64,000 bases of DNA from CBDBKE01 sp965218055. Lineage in GTDB: Bacteria; Acidobacteriota; Terriglobia; JAJPHL01; JAPKYU01. The translations under genes were made by a program, and so were the position numbers. The stretch is from contig CBDCKA010000001.1 of NCBI GenBank assembly GCA_965218055.1, positions 682,001 through 746,000 of the forward strand, read 5' to 3'. Below the pieces are notes generated by a model that did no database searches, was not told where the DNA came from, and saw only the letters and a program-made list of their open reading frames with translations. This document shows positions 53,116 through 62,007 of the stretch, in pieces. The stretch's first letter is position 1; each line of letters opens with the position of its first letter.

Positions 53116-53529
53116 TCTGACCATTACTAAACAGTAGGCGACTTATGCGGACTAATCGGGGACTTGCCTCCTCGACCACACTCGGAGCCCGGCTACAGGC
53201 CCAGGAAACCCCGGCCAACAATTGCCTCTCTCTCCTCGTGTAATCCCTTCCCAGCAATTCCAATCAGGCGTGTGGCACTGGCATGGCTGATGCCCCAGGC
53301 AAGCACGCGGTCAGGTTGCCCTTCGGCATCCTCAGTTACCGAAGCGACAGGGGTAGATTTCCTGGGGTAAGCTCAGCCGCCTTCCGTGCACAGTTGCCGG
53401 ATCTACGCTTTGCATCCTTGATGCTAGAATGTGGTCTGTGGTTCGATAACAACTGAAAGCATTTATTTTATGGAACTCAAAGGCGGGGACCAACAAGATT
53501 CCAGATCACGAATTCGACTCCAATTGAGT
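53116..53529. other. Non-coding stretch before the propeller gene
   Basis: No gene recognised in about 410 bases; presumably contains the promoter of the next gene. Confidence 0.5.
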
Positions 53530-54762
53530 ATGTCTATTCGACATCAACTGATGTTATCGGTCGTCTTCGCGCTCGCTATCGCGATCCAAACGGCTGCTGA
53601 GGACTGGCCGCAGTTCCTAGGCCCAGAGAGGAACGGCGTCTCACGGGGCCCGGCGCTCGCGGAGACCTGGGGTGCGAGCGGCCCGCGTGAGGTTTGGCGC
53701 AAGTCCATCGGCGCCGGGTTCAGCGGCCCGGTTGTCGTTCAAGGCCGACTGATCCTGTTTCATCGAGTGTCCGATAGCGAAGTGGTCGAGGCCCTCGACA
53801 CGCGCACCGGGGCGAGCCAGTGGCGGTATTCTTATCCCACCTCGTATCGCGACGATTTCGGGTTCGACGAAGGGCCGCGGGCGGTGCCCGTCGTCGTGGA
53901 TGACGTCATATACACGTTCGGAGCAGAGGGGCAACTGCACGCGATCGGCCTCGCGGACGGCAAGCGGATCTGGAGCGAAGACACCAGGGCGCGGTTTAGC
54001 GTGCCGAAAGGCTATTTCGGTGCTGCAACTTCGCCGCTCGTCGAAGATGGAAGGCTTCTGGCCAACATCGGCGGCCGAAGGGCCGGCATCGTCGCGTTCG
54101 ACGCGAAAAGCGGCAAAGTGCTCTGGACGGCCACCGACGATGAGGCGAGCTATTCGTCGGCGACCGGCACGACGATTGTCGGCCGCCGATCTGCGATCTT
54201 CCTCACGCGCAACGGTCTCGTCGGCCTCGATCCGACGACAGGGACGTTGCAGTTTCGGCGGGCGTGGCGGGCGCGGCAGGCGTCGTCGGTCAACGTCGCG
54301 ACGCCGCTGGTAATCGGGGACCTGATCTTCGTGTCGGCCGAGTACGGACCGGGCGCGGCGGTGCTGCGCGTGGACGGTTCGAAGCTCATCAACTTATGGG
54401 CATCCGACGAGGTGCTCTCGAATCACTACGCCACGAGTGTGCACCACCACGGACATTTGTACGGGTTTCACGGACGTCAGGAGTTCGGTCCGAGTTTCCG
54501 CGCGGTCGAGCTGGCGACGGGCAAGGTTCGCTGGAGTGAGGATCGGTTCCGTGCTGGCACAGTCACGCTCGTCGGCGATCGATTGCTAATCCTGCGCGAA
54601 AGCGGCGAGCTGGTGATGGCCGCAGCGTCGCCCGATGCCTTCCGGCCGCTGGTACGCGCCCAGATCCTCCCGCCGACCGTCCGGGCCTACCCGGCGATCG
54701 CCGACGGATTTCTGTATGTGCGAAACGAAAACACCCTCGTGTGTCTCGATCTCCGCCGCTGA
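53530..54762 (+). CDS. Secreted PQQ-like beta-propeller protein
   Basis: 410 residues from ATG 53530, which begins a signal peptide (MSIRHQLMLSVVFALAIAIQ). EDWPQFLGPERNGVSRGPAL is the standard mature start of this group (DWPQFRGPxRNGxS). Blades follow: LDTRTGASQWRYSYPTSYRD, LADGKRIWSEDTRARF, DAKSGKVLWTATDDEASYSS and ELATGKVRWSEDRFRAGTVT. It probably binds no PQQ and has no known reaction. Followed 49 bp later by a TPR gene. Confidence 0.87.
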   Translation: MSIRHQLMLSVVFALAIAIQTAAEDWPQFLGPERNGVSRGPALAETWGASGPREVWRKSIGAGFSGPVVVQGRLILFHRVSDSEVVEALDTRTGASQWRYSYPTSYRDDFGFDEGPRAVPVVVDDVIYTFGAEGQLHAIGLADGKRIWSEDTRARFSVPKGYFGAATSPLVEDGRLLANIGGRRAGIVAFDAKSGKVLWTATDDEASYSSATGTTIVGRRSAIFLTRNGLVGLDPTTGTLQFRRAWRARQASSVNVATPLVIGDLIFVSAEYGPGAAVLRVDGSKLINLWASDEVLSNHYATSVHHHGHLYGFHGRQEFGPSFRAVELATGKVRWSEDRFRAGTVTLVGDRLLILRESGELVMAAASPDAFRPLVRAQILPPTVRAYPAIADGFLYVRNENTLVCLDLRR

Positions 54763-54811
54763 CGCGAAGGCCAAAATATCGGCCGTCATCCGGTCGTCGA
54801 CCCCGGCCCGG

Positions 54812-55591
54812 ATGCGCCAAATTCTCACCCTGTCGGCGATGTTCGCGTTCGCCGCCGCGGCCAACGCCCAGTCGGCGGCAGAACGTGCTCTCGATCGTGG
54901 CATTGCCCATTTCCAGGGCGGCCGCGTAGCGGAGTCGGTCGCCGAGTTCGACAATGTGGCCAAGCTTGTGCCTGATAAGGCGCCCTATCTCTGGCAGCGC
55001 GGCATCGCTTTGTACTACGCAGGTCGCTACCGTGACTGTCGCGAACAGTTTGAATCCCATCGCGCCGTGAACCCGAACGACGTGGAAAACGCGGCCTGGC
55101 ACTTTCTCTGCGTGGCGCGTGCGGAGTCGGTCGAGAAGGCGAGGACGACCCTTCTGCCAGTGGGACCAGACGCGCGCGTTCCGATGCGCGAGGTCTACCA
55201 GATGTTCCAAGGCGCCCTCAGCCCCGGCAAGGTGCTGGCCATGGCCGGCGCCGACGTCCAATCGAAGTTCTACGCCCACCTGTACGTCGGTTTATATTTC
55301 GATGCGCTCGGGCGAAAAACCGACGCGCTCGCTCACATCAGGGCCGCTGCCGCAGATCGGTACGCGACGGCAGGGGGCTACATGCACATCGTCGCTCGCG
55401 TTCATTTGACGATCCTTCAGCGCGGGCACTCCCAGGCTGCTCTTCGAAGCAACCTTCCAAATGGCCACCTTGTCTCGTGCAAACTACGACGTCATATCCG
55501 GCGGCCAGCGGTACCTGATGGTCCAGCGAGGTGCACCGGATTCGGCACCCATGCAAATCAACGTCGTGCTCAACTGGGTTTGAAGAGCTGA
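54812..55591 (+). CDS. Secreted TPR protein with a fused out-of-frame end
   Basis: 259 codons. Signal MRQILTLSAMFAFAAAANAQ, then TPR-like helices (ALDRGIAHFQGGRVAESVAE, YLWQRGIALYYAGRYRDCRE, FYAHLYVGLYFDALGRKTDA). Coding character is good to about residue 207 (VARVHLTILQRG). The last about 50 residues read a kinase/TolB relic in the wrong frame, so the natural C-terminus is probably lost or replaced. Likely still a periplasmic protein; role unknown. Confidence 0.75.
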   Translation: MRQILTLSAMFAFAAAANAQSAAERALDRGIAHFQGGRVAESVAEFDNVAKLVPDKAPYLWQRGIALYYAGRYRDCREQFESHRAVNPNDVENAAWHFLCVARAESVEKARTTLLPVGPDARVPMREVYQMFQGALSPGKVLAMAGADVQSKFYAHLYVGLYFDALGRKTDALAHIRAAAADRYATAGGYMHIVARVHLTILQRGHSQAALRSNLPNGHLVSCKLRRHIRRPAVPDGPARCTGFGTHANQRRAQLGLKS

Positions 55592-55611
55592 AGTGCCTCG
55601 TCCCCACCGAC
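55422..55611 (+). pseudogene. C-terminal relic of a TolB-like/kinase protein
   Basis: In another frame than the TPR gene: GTPRLLFEATFQMATLSRAN, YDVISGGQRYLMVQRG, then QINVVLNW and after a +1 shift FEELKCLVPTD. This is the standard end of acidobacterial Ser/Thr kinase or TolB-propeller proteins (YDVSPDGQRFLM ... INVVLNWFEELKR). Confidence 0.75.
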
Positions 55612-55644
55612 CCAAACTGATCTCGCCTCCGGCACCCACCCGCC

Positions 55645-55686
55645 GCTTCCAGGACCTGCTGCGCCGCATGAACTTCTCGCCGTAAG
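55645..55686 (+). repeat. Direct repeat flanking the methyltransferase, copy 1 (protein tail relic)
   Basis: About 42 bp encoding RFQDLLRRMNFSP + stop, the common C-terminus of acidobacterial kinase/TPR proteins (RFQxLLRRMN). The second copy is at 56894-56937, same orientation (FQDLLRRMNFPP). Confidence 0.7.
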
Positions 55687-55807
55687 GAGCGCGGGGCAGG
55701 CGGAATAAACTTCGCCGCGTTGACTTGGGCGGGGATGGGGCCTAAGATGGTTTCCCAGATTTCCTCTCCATCATTGGCAAGAAGATTTGGCAAGAGGAGC
55801 ACGAACT

Positions 55808-56848
55808 ATGTCACGCAAGCGAGCTGCCAACAGCGAATTTGAAACCCCGCCAAGAGAAGCGCTGTTTCAGATGAACAACGCTCAAATGATCTCACAGGCT
55901 CTGTATGTCGCGGCCAAGCTGGGTATCGCCGACATGCTCGAAGAAGGTCCAAAGAGTTGCGACGAGCTTGCGACTTCTTGCCAAGTCCACAGCCTCTCGC
56001 TCTATCGAATTTTGCGGACCCTAGCCAGTGTCAACGTCTTTTGCGAACTTGAGGACCGCCGCTTCAGGCTCACTCCCATGGCGGAACTGCTGCGAACCAA
56101 CGCCCCTGATTCTTTGAGAGGGTGGACCATAATGCGCGGTGAGGACTTCTTGTGGAAACCGTGGGGAGAAATCCTCTACAGCGTGAAGACGGGCAAGCCC
56201 GCCTTTGATCACGTTTTTGGTATGCCCGTATTTCAGTATTTCGGAGACAACCCCGCAGCAGCCGCGCTCTTTGATGACAGCATGCGCTCGGTCTCAGCGC
56301 AGAAGTATCAGGCCGTTGTCGACGCTTGCGATTTCTCCCTTGTGAGTACGATTGTCGATGTGGGCGGGGGAAACGGAGGGCTGCTCACCGCAATCCTGAA
56401 TGAGAATCCCAAGGTGAAAGGCGTCCTGTGTGACTTGCCCCACGTGATCAAGGGCGCGAGAAAGCACATAGAAGCCGCAAGACTGGCGGACCGCTGCGAG
56501 TCTGTCAGCATCGACATGTTTGAAAGCGTACCCGCGGGTGCCGATGCTTATATTATGGCCAACGTGATCCACGACTGGGATGACGACCGTTCCATTTTGA
56601 TCCTGAAAAACTGTCGCCGAGCGATGCGCGATACTGGGAAGGTCCTGCTCGTCGAATTAGTACTCTCGCCACGGAATGAGTCTCATCTGAGCAAGCTTGT
56701 CGACCTCGAAATGCTGGTGATGACTGAGGGCGGCAAGGAACGCTCTGAGGCCGAGTATGGCAAGCTATTCAAGCCTGCCGGATTGCGGCTCAGCACGATC
56801 ATTCCCACCGAATCGCCATGGAGTGTGATTGAGGCTGTAGCTGTCTGA
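55808..56848 (+). CDS. O-methyltransferase-family protein
   Basis: 346 residues. The N-terminal dimerisation helix region (MNNAQMISQALYVAAKLGIA) and winged-helix part (SLYRILRTLASVNVF) precede the SAM domain, with DVGGGNGGLLTAIL near residue 184, LCDLPHVIKGA, and NVIHDWDDDRSILILKNCRR near residue 256 carrying the catalytic His. Matches plant-type/antibiotic O-methyltransferases (PF00891 layout). Substrate unknown. Start at 55808 by GAGGAG upstream. It is flanked by two copies of a 42-bp relic repeat, so it may have been inserted. Confidence 0.9.
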   Translation: MSRKRAANSEFETPPREALFQMNNAQMISQALYVAAKLGIADMLEEGPKSCDELATSCQVHSLSLYRILRTLASVNVFCELEDRRFRLTPMAELLRTNAPDSLRGWTIMRGEDFLWKPWGEILYSVKTGKPAFDHVFGMPVFQYFGDNPAAAALFDDSMRSVSAQKYQAVVDACDFSLVSTIVDVGGGNGGLLTAILNENPKVKGVLCDLPHVIKGARKHIEAARLADRCESVSIDMFESVPAGADAYIMANVIHDWDDDRSILILKNCRRAMRDTGKVLLVELVLSPRNESHLSKLVDLEMLVMTEGGKERSEAEYGKLFKPAGLRLSTIIPTESPWSVIEAVAV

Positions 56849-56893
56849 GTCAGAGAATACCCCAATAGGAATTTCAAACGGACACTCCGACCC

Positions 56894-56937
56894 GTGCTTC
56901 CAAGACCTGCTGCGCCGCATGAATTTCCCGCCGTAAG
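56894..56937 (+). repeat. Direct repeat flanking the methyltransferase, copy 2
   Basis: Second copy of the 42-bp tail relic (CTTCCAAGACCTGCTGCGCC ...), ending FPP + stop. Confidence 0.7.
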
Positions 56938-57019
56938 CTTGAGACTTCCTCTGGCGCGGTAACCCTGGGTAAACCGCGCTCTTGGGAGACAGGACAGAAA
57001 GCAATCCTGACGCGGCATT

Positions 57020-57150
57020 AGCGTTCACCGATGCTGCCGCGCAGCCCAGCTGGATGCATAACGCGCTAACCGGACAAGTGCCCTTGTATCGCGCATCATC
57101 GCAGGACAAGGATGTCGCCCACACGATACGGAGATGTGTTTACCGATTCG
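57020..57150. repeat. Dispersed palindromic repeat, copy F
   Basis: GCGTTCACCGATGCTGCCGC then core 57047-57080 (CAGCTGGATGCATAACGCG ... CCGGACAAGTG) and the flank shared with copy E (TCGCAGGACAAGGATGTCGC). Confidence 0.78.
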
Positions 57151-57395
57151 GCGCCACTTGGCCGGAAGTCGGCATACCGGAAACGGATTCGGATGCGGCG
57201 AAAATGCTCCTGCCCATGCCGGTTTCAGGAGGAATTGCTGGCCTTGAACAAGAATCGGGGAAACAGGGAAACCCGGATTGGAAACCGGGAACTTTTAGGG
57301 GAGCTGAACCGTGACCGCAGCCTCCGCCTTCGCTGCTGTAAGATTGCCCCATGGAAAGTTTTCCGTCCCGCCGTGTCACTTGAACGGCGTGCGGT

Positions 57396-57608
57396 CTTAG
57401 CATGGTGATTTCGGGCGGAACCCTCGAAGGGCGTTGCTGGACCAAATATTCTGTCGGACGCGGAAGTTGCCTCCTTGCTGTCGTATGTTCGCAGGCGCTT
57501 CGGGGGACGAGGAAACCGATTACGTCAGCCGCGGTGAGCCAGATCCGCGCTGCGAGGCCAAACCGAACGGACTACTGGACAGTTGACGAGCTGCTTGAAG
57601 AGCTGTGA
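57396..57608 (+). pseudogene. C-type cytochrome tail relic
   Basis: One frame reads EPSKGVAGPNILSDAEVASL then LSYVRRRFG; a second frame continues VSQIRAARPNRTDYWTVDEL. Together they match the end of cytochrome c domains in quinoprotein systems (LSDEEVAxVLTYVR ... V..IRA). One frameshift lies near 57510; the heme motif is not present. Confidence 0.55.
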
Positions 57609-57641
57609 GGGGCGGGGAATTCTCGTAACATATGAGCAGCG

Positions 57642-58718
57642 TTACTTACGTCCCAGTCCAAACTCGTTGCCCATTTGCACAACTTTGCCGTCGCGGAAAT
57701 GAACCTCGACAAGCTTTGAGCCGCTCACCGGTGTGCCGTTGTTATCCTTCAAGGTAGCGACAATTGTTTTTGTTTTCACGTCAAAGACGTCGGGCGTATG
57801 AGACCATGCGTACTGAGCGTCCAGGCTAAAGGCAACCCACCCATGGCCGCCTTGGGATAAATTGACGTGGCCCTTCGATTCTGGAGGCATTTTCGTGGCG
57901 TCGAAGATAAACAGCTTACGGCCCTTCTGATCGCTGATCCACAATTCTGTTTCATCGGGAGTGAGACCCGCTCCATGCGTCCGATTGGGAATCCGTTGAT
58001 CCCCTGCGTAGACGCGGTGCAGAACTTTTCCCGTTTCAAGGTTGACAACATCAAAGCCAACGTGATTGCCGAGACACACGTATCCGATCCGGTTTTGGTT
58101 GTCCATGGTGTAGGGAAACACCCCGCGCTCGCCTACATCCTTGATCTGCCGGATCATGCGGTCTGTGCTCGTATCAAAGATCGTCAACGTCGTTCTCGTC
58201 CCGAGATACACGCGCCGCCCGTCAAGACTCATGATGCTGTTGTGGGCTTGAGGTCCTACGGGGATTCGTTTGATGAGCTCGCCGTTTTCTGCGTTGACGA
58301 CTAGAAAGCCGCCATCTTCCCCAGAATACCACCATCCGGTAGGAACATAGATCTTCTTGCCATCCATCGTGATCGACGATCGATCACAACCCGCGGGATA
58401 AGTCTTTTCCCAGACGATCTTTTCCGTCTCTAGATCGAAGGCTCCCAATCGGCGATTGGTTGTGGAGTAATAGACATGATGTGTTTGGGCATTCCCAGTG
58501 AAACCCCGAAGCCCTTCCTTAAAGATTGGGATATCAATCCGCCGGACAAACTTATGTCCGTTATCGATGTCGAAAATCAGAATGCCGGGGGCCGAACGGC
58601 CCTCCTTCTGAGCTGCGTCGGGCGTGCTCAGGTAGAGATAACGTTTTATGTGAGACTCGCCAAAGGCGAGGTTCGCGATCGAAAGGAAAATCGCAAGGGA
58701 CGAGATCAGCAAACGCAT
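57642..58718 (-). CDS. Secreted YVTN-type beta-propeller protein
   Basis: 358 residues with signal peptide MRLLISSLAIFLSIANLAFG. Seven-bladed propeller pattern: FDLETEKIVWEKTYPAGCDR, MDGKKIYVPTGWWYSG, VVNAENGELIKRIPVGPQAH, SLDGRRVYLGTRTTLTIFDT and VVNLETGKVLHRVYAGDQRI. Probably a surface or periplasmic scaffold; no catalytic motif. Stand-alone gene. Confidence 0.82.
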   Translation of the reverse strand: MRLLISSLAIFLSIANLAFGESHIKRYLYLSTPDAAQKEGRSAPGILIFDIDNGHKFVRRIDIPIFKEGLRGFTGNAQTHHVYYSTTNRRLGAFDLETEKIVWEKTYPAGCDRSSITMDGKKIYVPTGWWYSGEDGGFLVVNAENGELIKRIPVGPQAHNSIMSLDGRRVYLGTRTTLTIFDTSTDRMIRQIKDVGERGVFPYTMDNQNRIGYVCLGNHVGFDVVNLETGKVLHRVYAGDQRIPNRTHGAGLTPDETELWISDQKGRKLFIFDATKMPPESKGHVNLSQGGHGWVAFSLDAQYAWSHTPDVFDVKTKTIVATLKDNNGTPVSGSKLVEVHFRDGKVVQMGNEFGLGRK

Positions 58719-59162
58719 GGCGGAAGTTTATTGTCTGGGATCTCTAGGGTCAAGCGCCCCCTCTTGGGGGCCATCCTACGCCCCGCCCGCACGCAAGTCA
58801 ACGGGGGGACTCGGCCAGGTGCGCCGGGGCTTCTACTTTTCCGACTCCTTTCCCGCCTCAGCAAGTTGAGGACAGCAAGCGGCTGGCTTGCGAAGTTTCA
58901 ACGGAACGAACCGGGGGAAACACCATGAGCAAAATTAGCAGGGCGTGGTACATCGCGACCTGAAGCCGGGCATGGTAATCCCGGTAGAGCGCGCTCGGCC
59001 TTCGTGCTGGGTATCGCGGCTCTAATTTAGAGTCACCAGCCCGTCCAGTGTGCCTCTCGAAAGCGCCCAAGCCCAAAGTGCATCGTTTTCCCCCTCAATT
59101 CTGACTAGCCCGTTAGTAGCGACCTATCCGGTATTGCTGCTGACAAGGAGGTAGCTGAGCGC
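58719..59162. other. Non-coding stretch with repeat fragments
   Basis: No gene. Near 59115-59160 it carries a piece similar to the flank of repeat copies D and G (ATTGCTGCTGACAAGG). Confidence 0.5.
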
Positions 59163-60764
59163 TTACTGGACGGCGATGGTGACCGTATTGGATGCGACGC
59201 CTCCGATGGTAAGTACTAAACGAACCGCATCGCCCGTGGGAACGTCTGGTACTTGTACGTTGACCTGGTAAAGTCCCACAAAAAAAGGCCCCAATCCTGA
59301 GAAGGTCACCGTTGCCGGAACTCCTCCGATGGTTACGCTGGGAGTCGTGGTGGTCTGGGACAGAGGGTCGGCCGAGGCAGGCGCTCCGCTGGCCGGTGGG
59401 TTGTTTACCGCTCCCAGCCCGGTGCAGAAGATCGATAAGAAATCCCCGGGGCTGGCGGGTCGCGAAGTCCGGCCGGGGACGCTCCCGGTCGGAGCTGCTA
59501 AATCCACAGTATTGGCAAAGAGAATCGCACCTTGGCCCGTGCCCGCTGAATTGATGGCGAAAATGCCCGGATTGAAAAGTGCCAATCTGATGGTCTGCGA
59601 GGCGCTCGTCACACCGTTCGATGTCACCGTAATAGAGACCTCTGTCTGGTCTAGCGATTCCCAAGGAAACTGGAAGTTGATCTGGCCGGCGGAAACAAAA
59701 AACAGCGGCGCAGCAATGCCGTTGGTTTGAACGCTGACGCCGCCGAGTGAGGTGGGCAGCGGCAGCGAGTCGGCAAGCAGCGTGGTAGAGGCAAGGTTCG
59801 TGCCGAAGATCGAGCCAATCGTGCCCGCTGTTGGTGGCTGAGTGCTGAAGCTGGCTCCATTTACCGTCCCGCCGACAGCCGGTCTAACGCCGACACCATA
59901 GATCACATTCACACGGCCGCGGGCAGAGTTTTCGCCCGGCACCCCGATCGCCAGGTCATCAAAGCCTTCGCTGCTAAAATCTCCTGCGGCCAAATCATTC
60001 CCAAAGACATCGCCCCCCTCGGCGTCATCAAGGATGCCGTCCGAGCCCTGTGTCCAGCGCTGGTTGCCGTTGCTGGTGAGGCCACCAAAGGCGCCGTAGA
60101 TCACATTCACCCGGCCGCGGGCGGAGTTTTCGCCAGGCACCCCGATCGCCAGGTCAGCAAAGCCGTCGCCATTGAAATCTCCCGCAGCCAGGGCGGCTCC
60201 GAACCCATCGCCCCCCTCGGAGTCATCGAGGATGCCGTCCGAGCCCTGCGTCCAGCGCTGGTTGCCGCTGCTGGTGAGGCCACCAAAGGCGCCGTAGATC
60301 ACATTCACACGGCCGCGGGCAGAGTTTTCGCCAGGCACCCCGATCGCCAGGTCAGCAAAGCCGTCGCCATTGAAATCTCCCGCAGCCAGGGCGGCTCCGA
60401 AAACATCGCCCCCCTCGGAGTCATCGAGGATGCCGTCCGAGCCCTGCGTCCAGCGCTGGTTGCCGCTGCTGGTGAGGCCACCAAAGGCGCCGTAGATCAC
60501 ATTCACCCGGCCGCGGGCGGAGTTTTCGCCAGGCACCCCGATCGCTAGGTCAGCAAAGCCGTCGCCATTGAAATCTCCCGCAACCAGGGCGGCTCCGAAA
60601 ACATCGCCCCCCTCGGCGTCATCGAGGATGCCGTCCGAGCCCTGCGTCCAACGTTGGTTGCCCTCCGAGGCTAATTGGCCCAGCGCCGACGGAGCGACGA
60701 GTGTCACCGCCAGTAGCAACATCCAAAATTCTGTCACCGACGTTTGCCATCGTTTGTTCAGCAT
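59163..60764 (-). CDS. Secreted FG-GAP repeat protein with TIGR03437-type end
   Basis: 533 residues from ATG 60764; an ATG at 60785 adds 7. Signal peptide (FWMLLLAVTLVAPSALG). Four FG-GAP repeats of 66 residues, nearly identical (DGILDDAEGGDVFGAALVAG then DFNGDGFADLAIGVPGENSA), each with a calcium-loop-like DFNGDGFAD. The C-terminal about 220 residues are an intact TIGR03437-type domain (VNGASFSTQPPTAGTIGSIF ... FVGLYQVNVQVPDVPTGDAV ... SNTVTIAVQ + stop). An integrin-alpha-like surface protein; ligand unknown. Confidence 0.9.
   Translation of the reverse strand: MLNKRWQTSVTEFWMLLLAVTLVAPSALGQLASEGNQRWTQGSDGILDDAEGGDVFGAALVAGDFNGDGFADLAIGVPGENSARGRVNVIYGAFGGLTSSGNQRWTQGSDGILDDSEGGDVFGAALAAGDFNGDGFADLAIGVPGENSARGRVNVIYGAFGGLTSSGNQRWTQGSDGILDDSEGGDGFGAALAAGDFNGDGFADLAIGVPGENSARGRVNVIYGAFGGLTSNGNQRWTQGSDGILDDAEGGDVFGNDLAAGDFSSEGFDDLAIGVPGENSARGRVNVIYGVGVRPAVGGTVNGASFSTQPPTAGTIGSIFGTNLASTTLLADSLPLPTSLGGVSVQTNGIAAPLFFVSAGQINFQFPWESLDQTEVSITVTSNGVTSASQTIRLALFNPGIFAINSAGTGQGAILFANTVDLAAPTGSVPGRTSRPASPGDFLSIFCTGLGAVNNPPASGAPASADPLSQTTTTPSVTIGGVPATVTFSGLGPFFVGLYQVNVQVPDVPTGDAVRLVLTIGGVASNTVTIAVQ
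59880..60671. repeat. Four 198-bp in-frame tandem repeats (FG-GAP units)
   Basis: Four units of 198 bp, the middle ones almost identical at DNA level (for example CCAGCGCTGGTTGCCGCTGC recurs every 198 bp), so recent duplication or gene conversion is likely. Confidence 0.85.
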
Positions 60765-61550
60765 TGTCTTCCTAGATCGCCCCATTGGGTTTCACATCAG
60801 CGCGCCGCGGCAAGCCGCCTTCTTCAATCAGAATAAACGACAATCGACGCGGTCCGCTCCGATTGTCCCCGAATGGCAAGCCATTCTCCATCGCAATCCG
60901 AGTCCCCGAAAACAAAGTCGCGGGGGGCAGGCCTACGGAGCTCGGAAAACGTCCTATGATAGTTGCCCTAGCAAGATCCTCATGAGCTTTTTCCCATGCC
61001 GAAGCAAGCCGGCTCGGGCGCGGTAGGTCTGCTTTGGAAAGACCGCCAAATTCCGAATCATTTCAGTTCATGGCTTTTTGTCTGTTGGACGCAACCCTGC
61101 CGAGTTCGCATGCCCGTGCAGCGAGCGAGTCTTAAAGAATCGGGCGGCCCAAAGCCACTTGTCCATTCTCATGCCGGCCATGTCCCATTCTCGCATGACA
61201 GCGCACTCGGGAATGATCATACACCCACCCGTTCAGCAGAGCGCCATTTGGATGCATGACACCCATCCCGTCCTTTTGGCTTGTTACGGACAGAACTTCA
61301 GGTCACAAGGACGGTTTGCCGACTATACGTCCAAGTGGCCGCTGACGATAGACGAGGAGCGGGAAAGCGCTTCGATACTTTCTGACTTGGCGACTATTCG
61401 GGAGTTGGCAGCCGGACCGGAAAGAACTGGTGGGTGAGGGGCAATCAATCTGGCGTTGCCGAGGACAAGGCGGTATCTCGGCGACAGCCAAGGAGCCGCG
61501 AACGGCGCGGGCTCCCTTGACTCATGAAATGGGCAGGAGGATGATAAACG
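60765..61550. other. Non-coding stretch containing dispersed repeat copy G
   Basis: No gene. Between 61240 and 61480 lies a degraded copy of the palindromic repeat family: one arm at about 61245 (CATTTGGATGCATGAC), the other ending CGACTATACGTCCAAGTG at 61337, then about 100 bp shared with copy D. Confidence 0.65.
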
Positions 61551-61721
61551 GTGCCCTGGCTAGTGTGCGAGCTGCTGAAGCACATGGATGTTGAGACCAC
61601 GATGGTCTACGCACACGTATTGAACCGTGGCAGGCAGGGGGTGCACAGTCCCCTCGACCGGCTGCGAAAGGGGGTCTCGGTCGAGAGCCGGGGGATTATG
61701 CGGACCGAGGCGCCCGTATAA
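61551..61721 (+). pseudogene. Integron-type integrase C-terminal relic
   Basis: Reads ELLKHMDVETTMVYAHVLNR then GRQGVHSPLDRL. This is the end of IntI-like tyrosine recombinases (LLGHxDVxTTMIYTHVLNRGGxGVxSPLDxL), including the catalytic Tyr in MVYAHVL. Everything upstream is missing (in-frame stop at 61545). Only 57 codons. Confidence 0.8.
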
Positions 61722-61885
61722 CATTCCGGAAGCAAATTACCACATGCAGTGAAAGTCCTTACACAACAGTCGGTTACGGATGGAACGAGGCAATGCCGCT
61801 TTCACGTTAGGCCGACCGAGAGACGAAACCCTGCAGATCCGAGAGGCTCGCTTTCTATTTAAACTGACAGGACAAGGAGAAGGAC

Positions 61886-61978
61886 ATGAACTGGCAAGAA
61901 ACCATGAGACGAGCCAGGCTTGGCTGCCTGGGTGTTCTCCTGATCGCGGTTGGCTGTCAGCTAGATGATACACAGAAG
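61886..61978 (+). pseudogene. SnoaL-like lipoprotein, N-terminal part (split by IS copy 3)
   Basis: MNWQETMRRARLGCLGVLLI then AVGCQLDDTQK. A lipoprotein signal with lipobox (IAVGC). A GGAGAAGG site precedes the ATG. Cut after codon 31 by the IS3 element; the rest is at 63259-63829. Joining over the duplicated GAAG gives 660 bases, an intact 219-residue protein. Confidence 0.88.
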
Positions 61979-62007
61979 TGACCTGCCGGCTTTCTTCGGA
62001 CCACCGA

